Positions 52,640-60,847 of a DNA stretch of 64,000 bases are shown one piece after another; position 1 is the stretch's first letter; every line of letters starts with the position of its first letter. The stretch lies in NCBI GenBank assembly GCA_020633315.1, contig JACKDV010000010.1, forward strand, positions 62,001-126,000, read 5' to 3'. The notes beneath the pieces are model-generated. The model was not told where the DNA came from and did not search any database. It saw only the letters and a program-made list of their open reading frames with translations. A program made the position numbers and the translations under genes. This DNA comes from Myxococcales bacterium. GTDB lineage: Bacteria; Myxococcota_A; Polyangia; Nannocystales; Nannocystaceae.

Positions 52640-52952
52640 GCGAGGCCGCGGCGGGCACGACGCTGACCGCGCGCCCTCGGCACAAATCTGCCGATCGGCG
52701 TAACTGACGCGGATCCGGCCCGGGCGATTCGTCGGGGAAACTCGGTTCCGCGCACCCGCGCCATGGCCGCAGTATCTCCTCGTACGGGGAGAATTCGCCG
52801 GATACCGGCACGTGCTCGTCGCTTGCGTCCGTTCGGAGGCTGTGCGATGAAAAGGCCGGAAAGTTCACTGACAGGCATGTCAGTGACAGGCCCGTCACTG
52901 ACGGAGCCGTCATCGTTGCCCCCGAAGCCTTCCTTCATTGGAGACCGACCCC
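52640..52952. other. Intergenic control region of the reductase operon
   Basis: 313 bases without a supported gene. A start-like ATG at 52848 with GGAGG before it opens a frame that runs into the following gene out of phase and is judged spurious. The region contains a small hairpin near 52785 (CTCCTC, GGGGAG) and the operator array described separately. The ribosome site GGAG at 52939-52942 precedes ATG 52953. Confidence 0.5.
52865..52903. promoter_or_regulatory. Three-half-site operator array (TCACTGAC) upstream of the dehydratase/activase operon
   Basis: TCACTGACA (52865-52873) and TGTCAGTGA (52878-52886) form a 9-bp inverted repeat around 4 nt. The second arm, read as GTCAGTGAC (52879-52887), pairs again with GTCACTGAC (52894-52902) around 6 nt. 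The two outer half-sites are direct repeats 30 bp apart, three helical turns. Such nested dyads usually bind two or more repressor dimers cooperatively. No matching regulator gene is adjacent. Confidence 0.75.
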
Positions 52953-54755
52953 ATGGCTACCTCCCCCGAACACCGCACGCAGCTCCTCAAGGTCATCCAG
53001 CAGCCCGAGGTCCAGCAGCTCCTCGACGAGGCGCGCGAGCGCTTCTCGGCGGAGGAGGGCGTCAGCTTCCAGTCGATCAACATGCAGTTCCAGCGGCCGG
53101 TGGAGCACGACTTCACGGCCGACCAGCGCCCCCGCACCACCATGCTCTTCGGGGGCTTCACCTTCCGGCACGAGTACCTCATCACCAGCCACTTCCAGCG
53201 CCTGGGCTACAACGTGGCGCCGCTGCCCACGCCCAACACCGATGCCTTCCAGAAGGGCAAGGAGTACGGCAACAACGGGCAGTGCAACCCCACCTACTTC
53301 ACGGTGGGCAACCTCGTGCAGTACCTCGAGTGGCTGCGTGACGAGCAGGGGATGTCCACCGAGGACATCATCGACCGCTACTTCTTCATCACCGCCGGTG
53401 CCTGCGGCCCCTGCCGCTTCGGCATGTACGAGGCCGAGTACCGCCTGGCGCTGCGCAACTCGGGCTTCGACGGCTTCCGCGTGATGCTGTTCCAGCAAAA
53501 GGGCGGCCTCAAGCAGGGCGACGTGAAGGCCGGCCTCGAGATGAACGCCGACTTCTTCATGGGTCTGGTCACCACCATCAACATGGGTGACCTGCTCAAC
53601 GAGCTCAGCAACCAGATCCGCCCCTACGAGACCGTCCCCGGGGAGACCGACCGCGTGCTCGCCGAGGCCCTGCACTTCCTGGGCGAGGCCATCAAGCAGA
53701 TCCCCCCCGCCCAGGTCACCGGCCCGCTGCGCAGCATCATGGAGCGCCGCAGCGCCGACGCCCTCGACAAGCTCGACCTGGTGGTCAAGTTCGTCGACCT
53801 GCTCACCACCGAGGACTTCACCGCGCCGCTGCGCGAGGTGGCCCGGCGCATGAACGAGATCGAGGTCGATCGCCTCCAGCCCAAGCCGGTGGTGAAGGTC
53901 ACGGGCGAGTTCTGGGCCCAGACCACCGAGGGCGACGGCAACTTCAACATGTTCCGCTTCCTGCAGGCGGAGGGCGCCGAGATCATCACCGAGCCGATCG
54001 CGACCTGGATCACCTATTTGATGTGGCAGGAGAAGATCAAGGCCGCCGACCGCCGCCGCCTCGACGAGGCCGAGGGCGAGCTCAAGTGGTGGGACGTCAA
54101 GCGCCGCTGGGAGCTCGACAGCAAGTACTACAAGAAGCGGGCCGCCATGGCCTTCGCCGACAAGGTGTACCGCCGCGAGTACGACCGCCTGCGCGACGCG
54201 CTGGGCGGCACCACCCACGCCATCGTCGACATGTTCGAGATGGAGCGGCTCGCCCACGAGTTCTACCACACGCGCTCCGAGGGCGGTGAGGGGCACCTCG
54301 AGGTGGCCAAGAACATCTACTACACGGTCAAGGGCATCGCGCACATGGTGCTCTCGCTCAAGCCCTTCGGCTGCATGCCCTCCACCCAGAGCGACGGCGC
54401 GCAGTCGGCCGTGATCAACCACTTCAAGGACATGATCTACCTGCCCATCGAGACCTCGGGCGAGGGTGAGATCAACGCGCACAGCCGCGTGCAGATGGCC
54501 CTGGGCGAGGCCAAGGCCAAGGCCAAGCTCGAGTTCGCGGCGATCGTGGAGGGCAGCGGCTACGAGCTCGAGGATCTGCGGGCCTACCAGCGCCGCCACC
54601 CCGAGCTCAACCGTCCGCTCTACCACGTGCCCGAGTACGAGGGCGTGGTGGGCACCGGGGCTCGCTTCGCCCGGCACCTCATCGAGCGCATGAAGGCCGA
54701 GGGCGTCCGCCCCCGTGGCCCCGCCCAGCGCGAGGCCGAGCTGGCCGCCGAGTAG
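52953..54755 (+). CDS. 2-hydroxyacyl-CoA dehydratase (HgdB)-like component of a BadF-type reductase
   Basis: 600 residues, soluble. ATG 52953 is chosen for the ribosome site GGAG about 10 nt upstream; ATG 52938 is in frame but lies on that site. It resembles the part of large activase-related proteins that follows the activase domains: TFRHEYLITSHFQRLGYN, EYGNNGQCNPTYFTVGNLV, FITAGACGPCRFGMYEAEY, LSLKPFGCMPSTQSDGAQS and IETSGEGEINAHSRVQMAL. The Cys in NGQCNP, GACGPC and FGCMP are likely iron-sulfur ligands as in HgdB/DCCP-like proteins. It should accept electrons from the next gene product. Oxygen-sensitive chemistry is expected. Substrate unknown. Confidence 0.85.
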   Translation: MATSPEHRTQLLKVIQQPEVQQLLDEARERFSAEEGVSFQSINMQFQRPVEHDFTADQRPRTTMLFGGFTFRHEYLITSHFQRLGYNVAPLPTPNTDAFQKGKEYGNNGQCNPTYFTVGNLVQYLEWLRDEQGMSTEDIIDRYFFITAGACGPCRFGMYEAEYRLALRNSGFDGFRVMLFQQKGGLKQGDVKAGLEMNADFFMGLVTTINMGDLLNELSNQIRPYETVPGETDRVLAEALHFLGEAIKQIPPAQVTGPLRSIMERRSADALDKLDLVVKFVDLLTTEDFTAPLREVARRMNEIEVDRLQPKPVVKVTGEFWAQTTEGDGNFNMFRFLQAEGAEIITEPIATWITYLMWQEKIKAADRRRLDEAEGELKWWDVKRRWELDSKYYKKRAAMAFADKVYRREYDRLRDALGGTTHAIVDMFEMERLAHEFYHTRSEGGEGHLEVAKNIYYTVKGIAHMVLSLKPFGCMPSTQSDGAQSAVINHFKDMIYLPIETSGEGEINAHSRVQMALGEAKAKAKLEFAAIVEGSGYELEDLRAYQRRHPELNRPLYHVPEYEGVVGTGARFARHLIERMKAEGVRPRGPAQREAELAAE

Positions 54756-54813
54756 GCGCCCCTACACCCGTTCGCCGCCGCCCGCCTCGTCACCCGACCG
54801 AGGGAGACCTCCC

Positions 54814-57800
54814 ATGACCGACCGCAAGTTCCGCATTGGCTTCGACCTGGGCTCGACCACCGTCAAGGCGGTGGTCGTCGACGTACGCAGCGACGAGATC
54901 GTCTGGAAGGACTATCGCCGCCACGATTCCAAGCAGCCCGAGAAGGCCTGCGAGATGCTGCAGGACATCGAGCGCGACGTGGGCCTGCGCCCCGACGACG
55001 CCCGCATGTTCATCACCGGCTCGGGCGGCGCCAACGTGGGCCGCTGGACCGGGGCCAAGTTCGTACAGGAGGTCAACGCGGTCTCGCTGGCGGTGGAGAA
55101 GCTGCACCCCGAGGTCAACTCGGTGATCGAGCTGGGCGGACAGGACGCCAAGATCATCGTGTTCAAGGCCGATCCCGAGAGCGGGCGCAAGAAGAAGATC
55201 CCCTCGATGAACGACAAGTGTGCCGGTGGCACCGGGGCGGTCATCGACAAGATCAACGCCAAGCTCAAGCTGCCGCCCGACGAGCTGTGCAACGCGGCCT
55301 ACTACGGGCTCAAGCTGCACCCCGTCGCTGGCAAGTGCGGCGTGTTCGCGGAGACCGACATCAACTCGCTGCAGAAGATGGGGGTGCCCGCCGACGAGCT
55401 GATGGCCTCGCTGTTCGAGTCCATCATCCAGCAGAACCTCTCGGTGCTCACCCGCGGGCACACGCTGATGCCCCACGTGATGCTGCTGGGCGGGCCCAAC
55501 ACCTACATCCGCGGGATGAAGGAGGCCTGGAAGGCCAACATCCCGCCGATCTGGGAGGAGCGGGAGGTGGAGCTGCCGCCCTGCGACGACCCGGCCGATC
55601 TCATCATCGTCCCCGACAACGCGCAGTACTACGCCGCGCTGGGGGCGGCCGAGTTCGGCAAGGACGAGGACGACGCGGTGGGCCGCTACAAGGGCGTCGA
55701 CGGCCTCAAGTGGTATCTCGACGTCGGTCGCAAGGAAGAGAAGCGCAAGGCGGGCGGGCGCGGCCTGGCCAAGGACCAGGACGAGCTCGACGCCTTCAAG
55801 GCCAAGTACCAGCCCGAGAGGTTCGTGCCCGCCACCTTCGGCCCGGGGCAGACCGTGCGCGCCTACGTGGGCATCGACGGCGGCAGCACCTCGAGCAAGG
55901 CGGTGCTGCTCTCCGAGGACGCCCAGATCCTCGCCAAGGTCTACCAGCTCAGCAAGGGCAACCCCATCGAGGACACCAAGGACCTCTTCGCCGACCTCCA
56001 GGGGCAGGTGGAGGGCGCGGGCGCCACGCTCGAGATCCTCGGCGTGGGCACCACCGGCTACGCCAAGGACATCCTCAAGGACGTGCTGCGGGCCGACGCG
56101 GCCATCGTGGAGACGGTGGCCCACTGCGAGAGCGCCCTTCACTTCTACGACGACGTGGACGTGGTCTGCGACGTGGGCGGCCAGGACATCAAGATCATCA
56201 TCTTGAAGAACGGCAAGGTGAAGGACTTCAAGCTCAACACGCAGTGCTCGGCCGGCAACGGCTACTTCCTGCAGGGCACCGCGGCGGGCTTCGGCTACGA
56301 CGTGCGGCAGTATGCCGACGTGGCGTTCGCGGCCGAGTCGATGCCGATGTTCGGCTACGGCTGTGCCGTGTTCATGCAGAGCGACATCGTCGACTTCCAG
56401 CGCCAGGGCTGGGCCCCCGAGGAGATCATGGCGGGGCTGGCCAACGTGCTGCCCAAGAACATCTGGCTGTACGTCTCGCAGATCCCCAACCTGGCCAAGC
56501 TCGGGCGCCGCTTCGTGCTGCAGGGCGGCACCCAGCACAACCTCGCCGCCGTGAAGTCCCAGGTGGACTTCATCCAGGAGCGCTTCGTCTCCAAGGGCCT
56601 CGAGGCCGAGGTGATCGTGCACAAGCACTGCGGCGAGTCGGGGGCCATCGGCGCCGCGCTCGAGGCCCGGCGCATGCACCAGCGCCTGGGGCACCAGACC
56701 CAGTGGATCGGCCTCGAGAAGGTGCCGGGCATCGACTACCGGCAGAAGCGCGACGAGAGCACCCGCTGCTACTTCTGCAAGAACAAGTGCCTGCGCACCT
56801 TCATCGACGTGGACATCGAGCTCGAGAACGCCGAGGCCCAGGACCGCATGCAGGCGGGGGAGCTGCTGCAGATCCGCAAGCACAGCGACGACACCCAGAT
56901 GGCGACCAAGCGCCTCATCATCGCCACCTGCGAGAAGGGCGAGGTCGAGGACGTCGAGTCGATGCGCAAGATCAAGAGCGGGCTCGACCAGGCCAAGAAG
57001 GACTTCCCCAACCTGGCTGCGATCGCGGCGAAGGACGTGTGGAAGGCGGTCAAGCCGCCCGTGGTGGCCGACGATCCCGAGGAGGTCGAGCGCGGCCTGG
57101 GCCTGCCCGAGGAGCTCGAGCTGCCGCCGCGCCTCGCCGAGCACGCCGACAAGGTCAACGGCTTGCTGCGCCGGCTCAACCGCAGCGAGCGCGTGGCCAA
57201 GCTCATCGACCAGGCGGCCGAGCGGGTGCCGGGCGCCGACAAGCTCAAGGCGCGCGCCGAGGCGGTCCGCGCCCGCGCCGACAAGATCCGCGCCCGCGGC
57301 AAGCTGCGCATCGGGATCCCGCGGGTGCTCAACCAGTACTCGCAGAACCCGTTCTTCTCGGCCTACTTCGAGGCGCTGGGGATCAAGCCCAACAACATCA
57401 TCTACTCCGACTACACCTCCGAGGAGATGTACAAGGAGGGGGCCAAGCGCGGGGCGATCGACCCCTGCTTCCCCAGCAAGGTGTGCATCGCCCACATGCA
57501 CAACCTGCTCGAGGTGAAGCACAAGAAGAAGAAGCTCGACCTCATCGTGTTCCCGCAGGTGGACTCCATGGATACCTGGCTGAGCTCCTCGGTGGGCGCG
57601 CGGGCCTGCCCCACCGTGGTGGGCTCGGCCGACACCACCAAGGCCGCCTTCGTCAAGGAGCGCGACATCTTCGTGGACAAGGGCATCATCCACATCGTGC
57701 CCTTCGTGCACATGCGCGAGCCCAAGCTCTGCAAGCGCGAGATGCTGGGCTACTTCGGCGAGATCCTCGGCCTGAGCGAGGAGGAGAACGCCAAGGCGGT

Positions 57801-58695
57801 GGAGGAGGGCTACCGCGCCCAGGAGCGCTTCGTCGCCGGCCTGCGCGACAAGGGGCGCGAGGTGCTGCAACAGCTCGAGGCGGACAACCGCATCGGCATC
57901 GTGCTGCTGGCGCGGCCCTACCACAACGATCCGGGCATGAACCACGAGATCCCGGACGAGCTGCAGAAGCTGGGCTACCCCATCTTCACCATCCACTCGC
58001 TGCCGATCGACGACGAGATCGTGCGGCCGCTGTTCGCCGAGGACATCGACGCGGGCTTCATCAAGGACCCCTTCGACATCTACGACGTGTGGAAGAACAG
58101 CTACTCGGAGAACACCAACCAGAAGGTGTGGGCGGCCAAGTACTGCGCGCGGCACCCCAACCTGGTGGCGCTCGAGCTGTCGAGCTTCAAGTGCGGGCAC
58201 GATGCGCCCATCTACACGGTCATCGAGGAGATCGTGGAGACCTCGGGTACGCCCTACTTCTCGTTCAAGGACATCGACGAGAACAAGCCCACCGGCTCGA
58301 TCAAGATCCGCACCGAGACCATCGGCTACTTCCTCAAGCGCTACCAGGAGGACCTGCAGCGCGACAAGCCGGCGCGGCAGCGGGTGGCCGAGAAGATGCG
58401 CCAGTACCAGGCCGAGCTGCTCGCCAAGCTCGAGCAGGTGCAGGCCCGGCTCGACGCCGACGAGGCGAGCAAGCCCGACGTGCTGCTCGAGGCGGCGGGG
58501 CTGCGGTCCAAGCAGGCCGAGAAGCGCTACCAGGATCTGGCGCACGCCAAGCAGGTCAACGCGGCCCAGGCCGACACCCTGAACAAGACGGCGGGGGCGC
58601 ACCGCGGCGCCGACATGCGCAACGCCGGCAGCGCGCCGCGGCCCTCCGAGGCACCGCCCAACGCGCCGGCAGCCAAGCGCGGCGAGCCGGCCTGA
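54814..58695 (+). CDS. BadF/BadG/BcrA/BcrD-type double activase with DUF2229 and dehydratase-like domains
   Basis: 1293 residues. Two ASKHA ATPase modules: the first at about 1-290 with GFDLGSTTVKAVVV, MNDKCAGGTGAVID and GKCGVFAETDIN (two Cys that would hold a [4Fe-4S] across a dimer or pseudo-dimer); the second at about 350-620 with GIDGGSTSSKAVLL, TQCSAGNGYFLQGTAA and YGCAVFMQSDIV. Then RCYFCKNKCLRTF (Cys cluster), a coiled linker and a DUF2229/HgdB-like domain (IIYSDYTSEEMYKEG, DPCFPSKVCIAHMH), and a Lys/Glu-rich C-terminal helix. ATP hydrolysis would drive electrons at low potential. GGGAGA precedes ATG 54814. Cotranscribed with 52953. Confidence 0.9.
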   Translation: MTDRKFRIGFDLGSTTVKAVVVDVRSDEIVWKDYRRHDSKQPEKACEMLQDIERDVGLRPDDARMFITGSGGANVGRWTGAKFVQEVNAVSLAVEKLHPEVNSVIELGGQDAKIIVFKADPESGRKKKIPSMNDKCAGGTGAVIDKINAKLKLPPDELCNAAYYGLKLHPVAGKCGVFAETDINSLQKMGVPADELMASLFESIIQQNLSVLTRGHTLMPHVMLLGGPNTYIRGMKEAWKANIPPIWEEREVELPPCDDPADLIIVPDNAQYYAALGAAEFGKDEDDAVGRYKGVDGLKWYLDVGRKEEKRKAGGRGLAKDQDELDAFKAKYQPERFVPATFGPGQTVRAYVGIDGGSTSSKAVLLSEDAQILAKVYQLSKGNPIEDTKDLFADLQGQVEGAGATLEILGVGTTGYAKDILKDVLRADAAIVETVAHCESALHFYDDVDVVCDVGGQDIKIIILKNGKVKDFKLNTQCSAGNGYFLQGTAAGFGYDVRQYADVAFAAESMPMFGYGCAVFMQSDIVDFQRQGWAPEEIMAGLANVLPKNIWLYVSQIPNLAKLGRRFVLQGGTQHNLAAVKSQVDFIQERFVSKGLEAEVIVHKHCGESGAIGAALEARRMHQRLGHQTQWIGLEKVPGIDYRQKRDESTRCYFCKNKCLRTFIDVDIELENAEAQDRMQAGELLQIRKHSDDTQMATKRLIIATCEKGEVEDVESMRKIKSGLDQAKKDFPNLAAIAAKDVWKAVKPPVVADDPEEVERGLGLPEELELPPRLAEHADKVNGLLRRLNRSERVAKLIDQAAERVPGADKLKARAEAVRARADKIRARGKLRIGIPRVLNQYSQNPFFSAYFEALGIKPNNIIYSDYTSEEMYKEGAKRGAIDPCFPSKVCIAHMHNLLEVKHKKKKLDLIVFPQVDSMDTWLSSSVGARACPTVVGSADTTKAAFVKERDIFVDKGIIHIVPFVHMREPKLCKREMLGYFGEILGLSEEENAKAVEEGYRAQERFVAGLRDKGREVLQQLEADNRIGIVLLARPYHNDPGMNHEIPDELQKLGYPIFTIHSLPIDDEIVRPLFAEDIDAGFIKDPFDIYDVWKNSYSENTNQKVWAAKYCARHPNLVALELSSFKCGHDAPIYTVIEEIVETSGTPYFSFKDIDENKPTGSIKIRTETIGYFLKRYQEDLQRDKPARQRVAEKMRQYQAELLAKLEQVQARLDADEASKPDVLLEAAGLRSKQAEKRYQDLAHAKQVNAAQADTLNKTAGAHRGADMRNAGSAPRPSEAPPNAPAAKRGEPA

Positions 58696-58720
58696 CGTAG
58701 GGGCAGCCTTCGCGAAGATC

Positions 58721-58756
58721 GACGGGGTCGACATCGAGGACGATGTCGGCCCCGTT
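58721..58756 (+). terminator. 16-bp stem-loop ending the reductase operon
   Basis: Bases 58721-58736 pair with 58741-58756 around AGGA (GU pairs at two positions), 26 nt after the stop. A short TCTTGG stretch follows. Confidence 0.7.
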
Positions 58757-58940
58757 CGTCTTGGTCGCGGGCGAGAGACTGCGTTCGGACGGCGACGGGC
58801 GATCGCGGTCGATTCCGGTCCGTCGGCAGGATGCCCGAGCGCGTCAGGTTCCGAGTCGAGCCTCCGTAGGGACGGGATGCGAGCGCCGAGCCTCGGTGCC
58901 CGCGCCCCCAAACCAGATCCGTTCCCACGGAGGACCTCCG

Positions 58941-60704
58941 ATGTCCATCATCGTCTCGGGCCGCACCTCGGCCGCCTATGGCAATCCACATCGCCGGCAG
59001 ACCCTCGCCGGCGCAACCCTCTACTTCTACGCCGCGTCGGCCGACGACGAGGTCGGTCGCCTGCGCTGGGGCTTCCACCCCCTGGGCCAGGAGCCGATCG
59101 AGGCTCGCCTGCTCGGGCAGGCCGAGGTGGCCCCCGACGGCTCCTTCTCCACCAAGCTGACCACCCCCAAGGGACCGGTGGTGGTGGTCCTCCACGTGAA
59201 GCGCTTCGGCTATGCGCCCGACACCGGCAAGGAGGCGCGCGGGCTCCTGGGTGTGGCCACGCTGAGCGCCCAGCCCGTCGATGGTGAGATCGCGGTCGCG
59301 CGCCTGGACGTGGACCTCCCTCGCTCGGCGTACTGCGCCTTGCTGGCGGCGCTCGACCTGTGGCTCGCGGCCGGGCGGGTGCTGGCCTCCGGCACTCCCT
59401 CCGGGGTCTCGGGGGTCCAGGTCACCGCCTTCGATCGCGACATCACCCAGGACGACGAGCTCGGCACCGCGACCACCGATGCAACGGGCAGCTTCGAGGT
59501 GTTCTTCGCCGGGGCCGAGTTCCGCAAGCTCCCCGGGAGCTTCCTGGGCCTGCAGTCGCTCGAGCTGGTCGGCGGGCCCGACCTGTTCTTCCACGTGCGG
59601 GCGGGGACGGTGCCCCTGCTCGAGGAGCCCTCGAAGATGGGGCGGCACAGCGGCCGCGAGAACTCCAAGAGCTGCTCCTACAACGAGCTGAGCGTGGTGC
59701 TGTCCCAGCCCACCGGCAGCGTGCCCGAGTCCGGCCCCACGATCTGGAGCGCGATCGGGGACGTGCGGGTGATCCCGGAGACCCTCGGCGGACCCACCGG
59801 CTTCGATCCCGACGGCCTGACCTCCGCGGGCAAGAAGGCGTTCTACAGCCGGATCAAGCTCAAGGGCGCGGTGTTCCGCAAGTTCGTCGACGGCCAGCCG
59901 ATCCGCTACCGCTTCCTCGTGGCGGAGTGGGGCGACCCCAAGGCGATCGTGGGCGGCCCCGGCATGCCCCCGCTGCCCTCGTCGGGCGCGGCCGATCCCG
60001 ATCCGGCCGTGCCCGCGGGCTGGCGGGCGCTCAGCGACGGCGTCTCGGGAGCCTACGGGACCATCATCGGCTTCGCGATCGTGGGCGGCGTGTTCCAGGT
60101 GACCTCGCTGTCGCTGGCGGCGTCCCCGAACGCGAGGGGCTGGATCGAGGTCGACCAGCGGGTGCTGGGCCCCACCGAGAGCTATGCGCCCACCGGTGAG
60201 CTGCTCCGCTTGGACACCACCAAGCTGGTCCCGGCCGGGGGCCTCAGCGCGCGCAAGTTCTCCCTGGTGCTCCAGCTCCAGACGCCCAGCGGGGGGTATC
60301 AGCAGGCGGCGCAGGCGATCCACGTCAACAACGAGCAGGTCCGCCTGGAATTCGCGCTCGCGGGCCTGGGCGCGGGCTGCAACCCGCTCAGCCCCACCGC
60401 GGCGGGCACCATCGATCTGTCGGCGGCCTTCACCGTGGTGCACCCCTACCTGCGTCGCTACGACACCTACGTCAGGCGGCACGACGGCGTGAGCCATCAG
60501 GCGATGTCGGCCAGCGAGGTCTTCGATCCCACCTCGCCGATCTGGCTCGATCCCCCGTCCAAGAGCGGCACCGCCACCATCACGGGGTACGCGGTGGAGC
60601 CGTGCTCCTACGAGGCCGGCATCACGGCGTCGGCTCGGCTCACCACCGGCGAGTCGGACATCGACACGGCGGGTCCCCGGCGTCAGTCGTTCTGCGTGCG
60701 CTGA
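58941..60704 (+). CDS. Unknown 587-residue beta-sandwich protein without signal peptide
   Basis: 587 residues from ATG 58941 (GGAGG about 8 nt before). It starts MSIIVSGRTSAAYGNPHR and has no Sec or Tat signal. Three or so transthyretin/carboxypeptidase-regulatory-like segments are visible: LAGATLYFYAASADDE to GSFSTKLTTPKG, GVSGVQVTAFDRDITQDDEL to GSFEVFFAG, and a later LSLAASPNARGWIEVDQ region. A long Gly/Ser-rich middle, AVFRKFVDGQPIRYRFLVAE, and a Cys near the end follow. The style resembles the beta-sandwich plus LysM protein at 36021 and other secretion-cargo proteins. No family recognised; function unknown. Confidence 0.8.
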   Translation: MSIIVSGRTSAAYGNPHRRQTLAGATLYFYAASADDEVGRLRWGFHPLGQEPIEARLLGQAEVAPDGSFSTKLTTPKGPVVVVLHVKRFGYAPDTGKEARGLLGVATLSAQPVDGEIAVARLDVDLPRSAYCALLAALDLWLAAGRVLASGTPSGVSGVQVTAFDRDITQDDELGTATTDATGSFEVFFAGAEFRKLPGSFLGLQSLELVGGPDLFFHVRAGTVPLLEEPSKMGRHSGRENSKSCSYNELSVVLSQPTGSVPESGPTIWSAIGDVRVIPETLGGPTGFDPDGLTSAGKKAFYSRIKLKGAVFRKFVDGQPIRYRFLVAEWGDPKAIVGGPGMPPLPSSGAADPDPAVPAGWRALSDGVSGAYGTIIGFAIVGGVFQVTSLSLAASPNARGWIEVDQRVLGPTESYAPTGELLRLDTTKLVPAGGLSARKFSLVLQLQTPSGGYQQAAQAIHVNNEQVRLEFALAGLGAGCNPLSPTAAGTIDLSAAFTVVHPYLRRYDTYVRRHDGVSHQAMSASEVFDPTSPIWLDPPSKSGTATITGYAVEPCSYEAGITASARLTTGESDIDTAGPRRQSFCVR

Positions 60705-60834
60705 CGCGCGAGGGAGCGGCGGCCCGTCGCACGGGCGGGTCGTCGCTCCACGGTGGAGCCGCCGCGCTCGGCCGCGGCCCAGGCCGGTCCCGGGCCACGG
60801 CGCTGGCCCCGGGGTACGGCCCGGCGGCTCGTGG

Positions 60835-60840
60835 CATAGT
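60835..60840 (+). promoter_or_regulatory. -10-like hexamer before the SUMF1-fold gene
   Basis: CATAGT ends 7 nt before GTG 60848. Confidence 0.45.
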
Positions 60841-60847
60841 GCCTCGG

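Noticed and set aside
52848..53341. ATG with good ribosome site inside the reductase control region
   Set aside because: The frame overlaps the dehydratase-like gene in another phase and becomes Arg/Pro-rich; the GGAGG may be chance.
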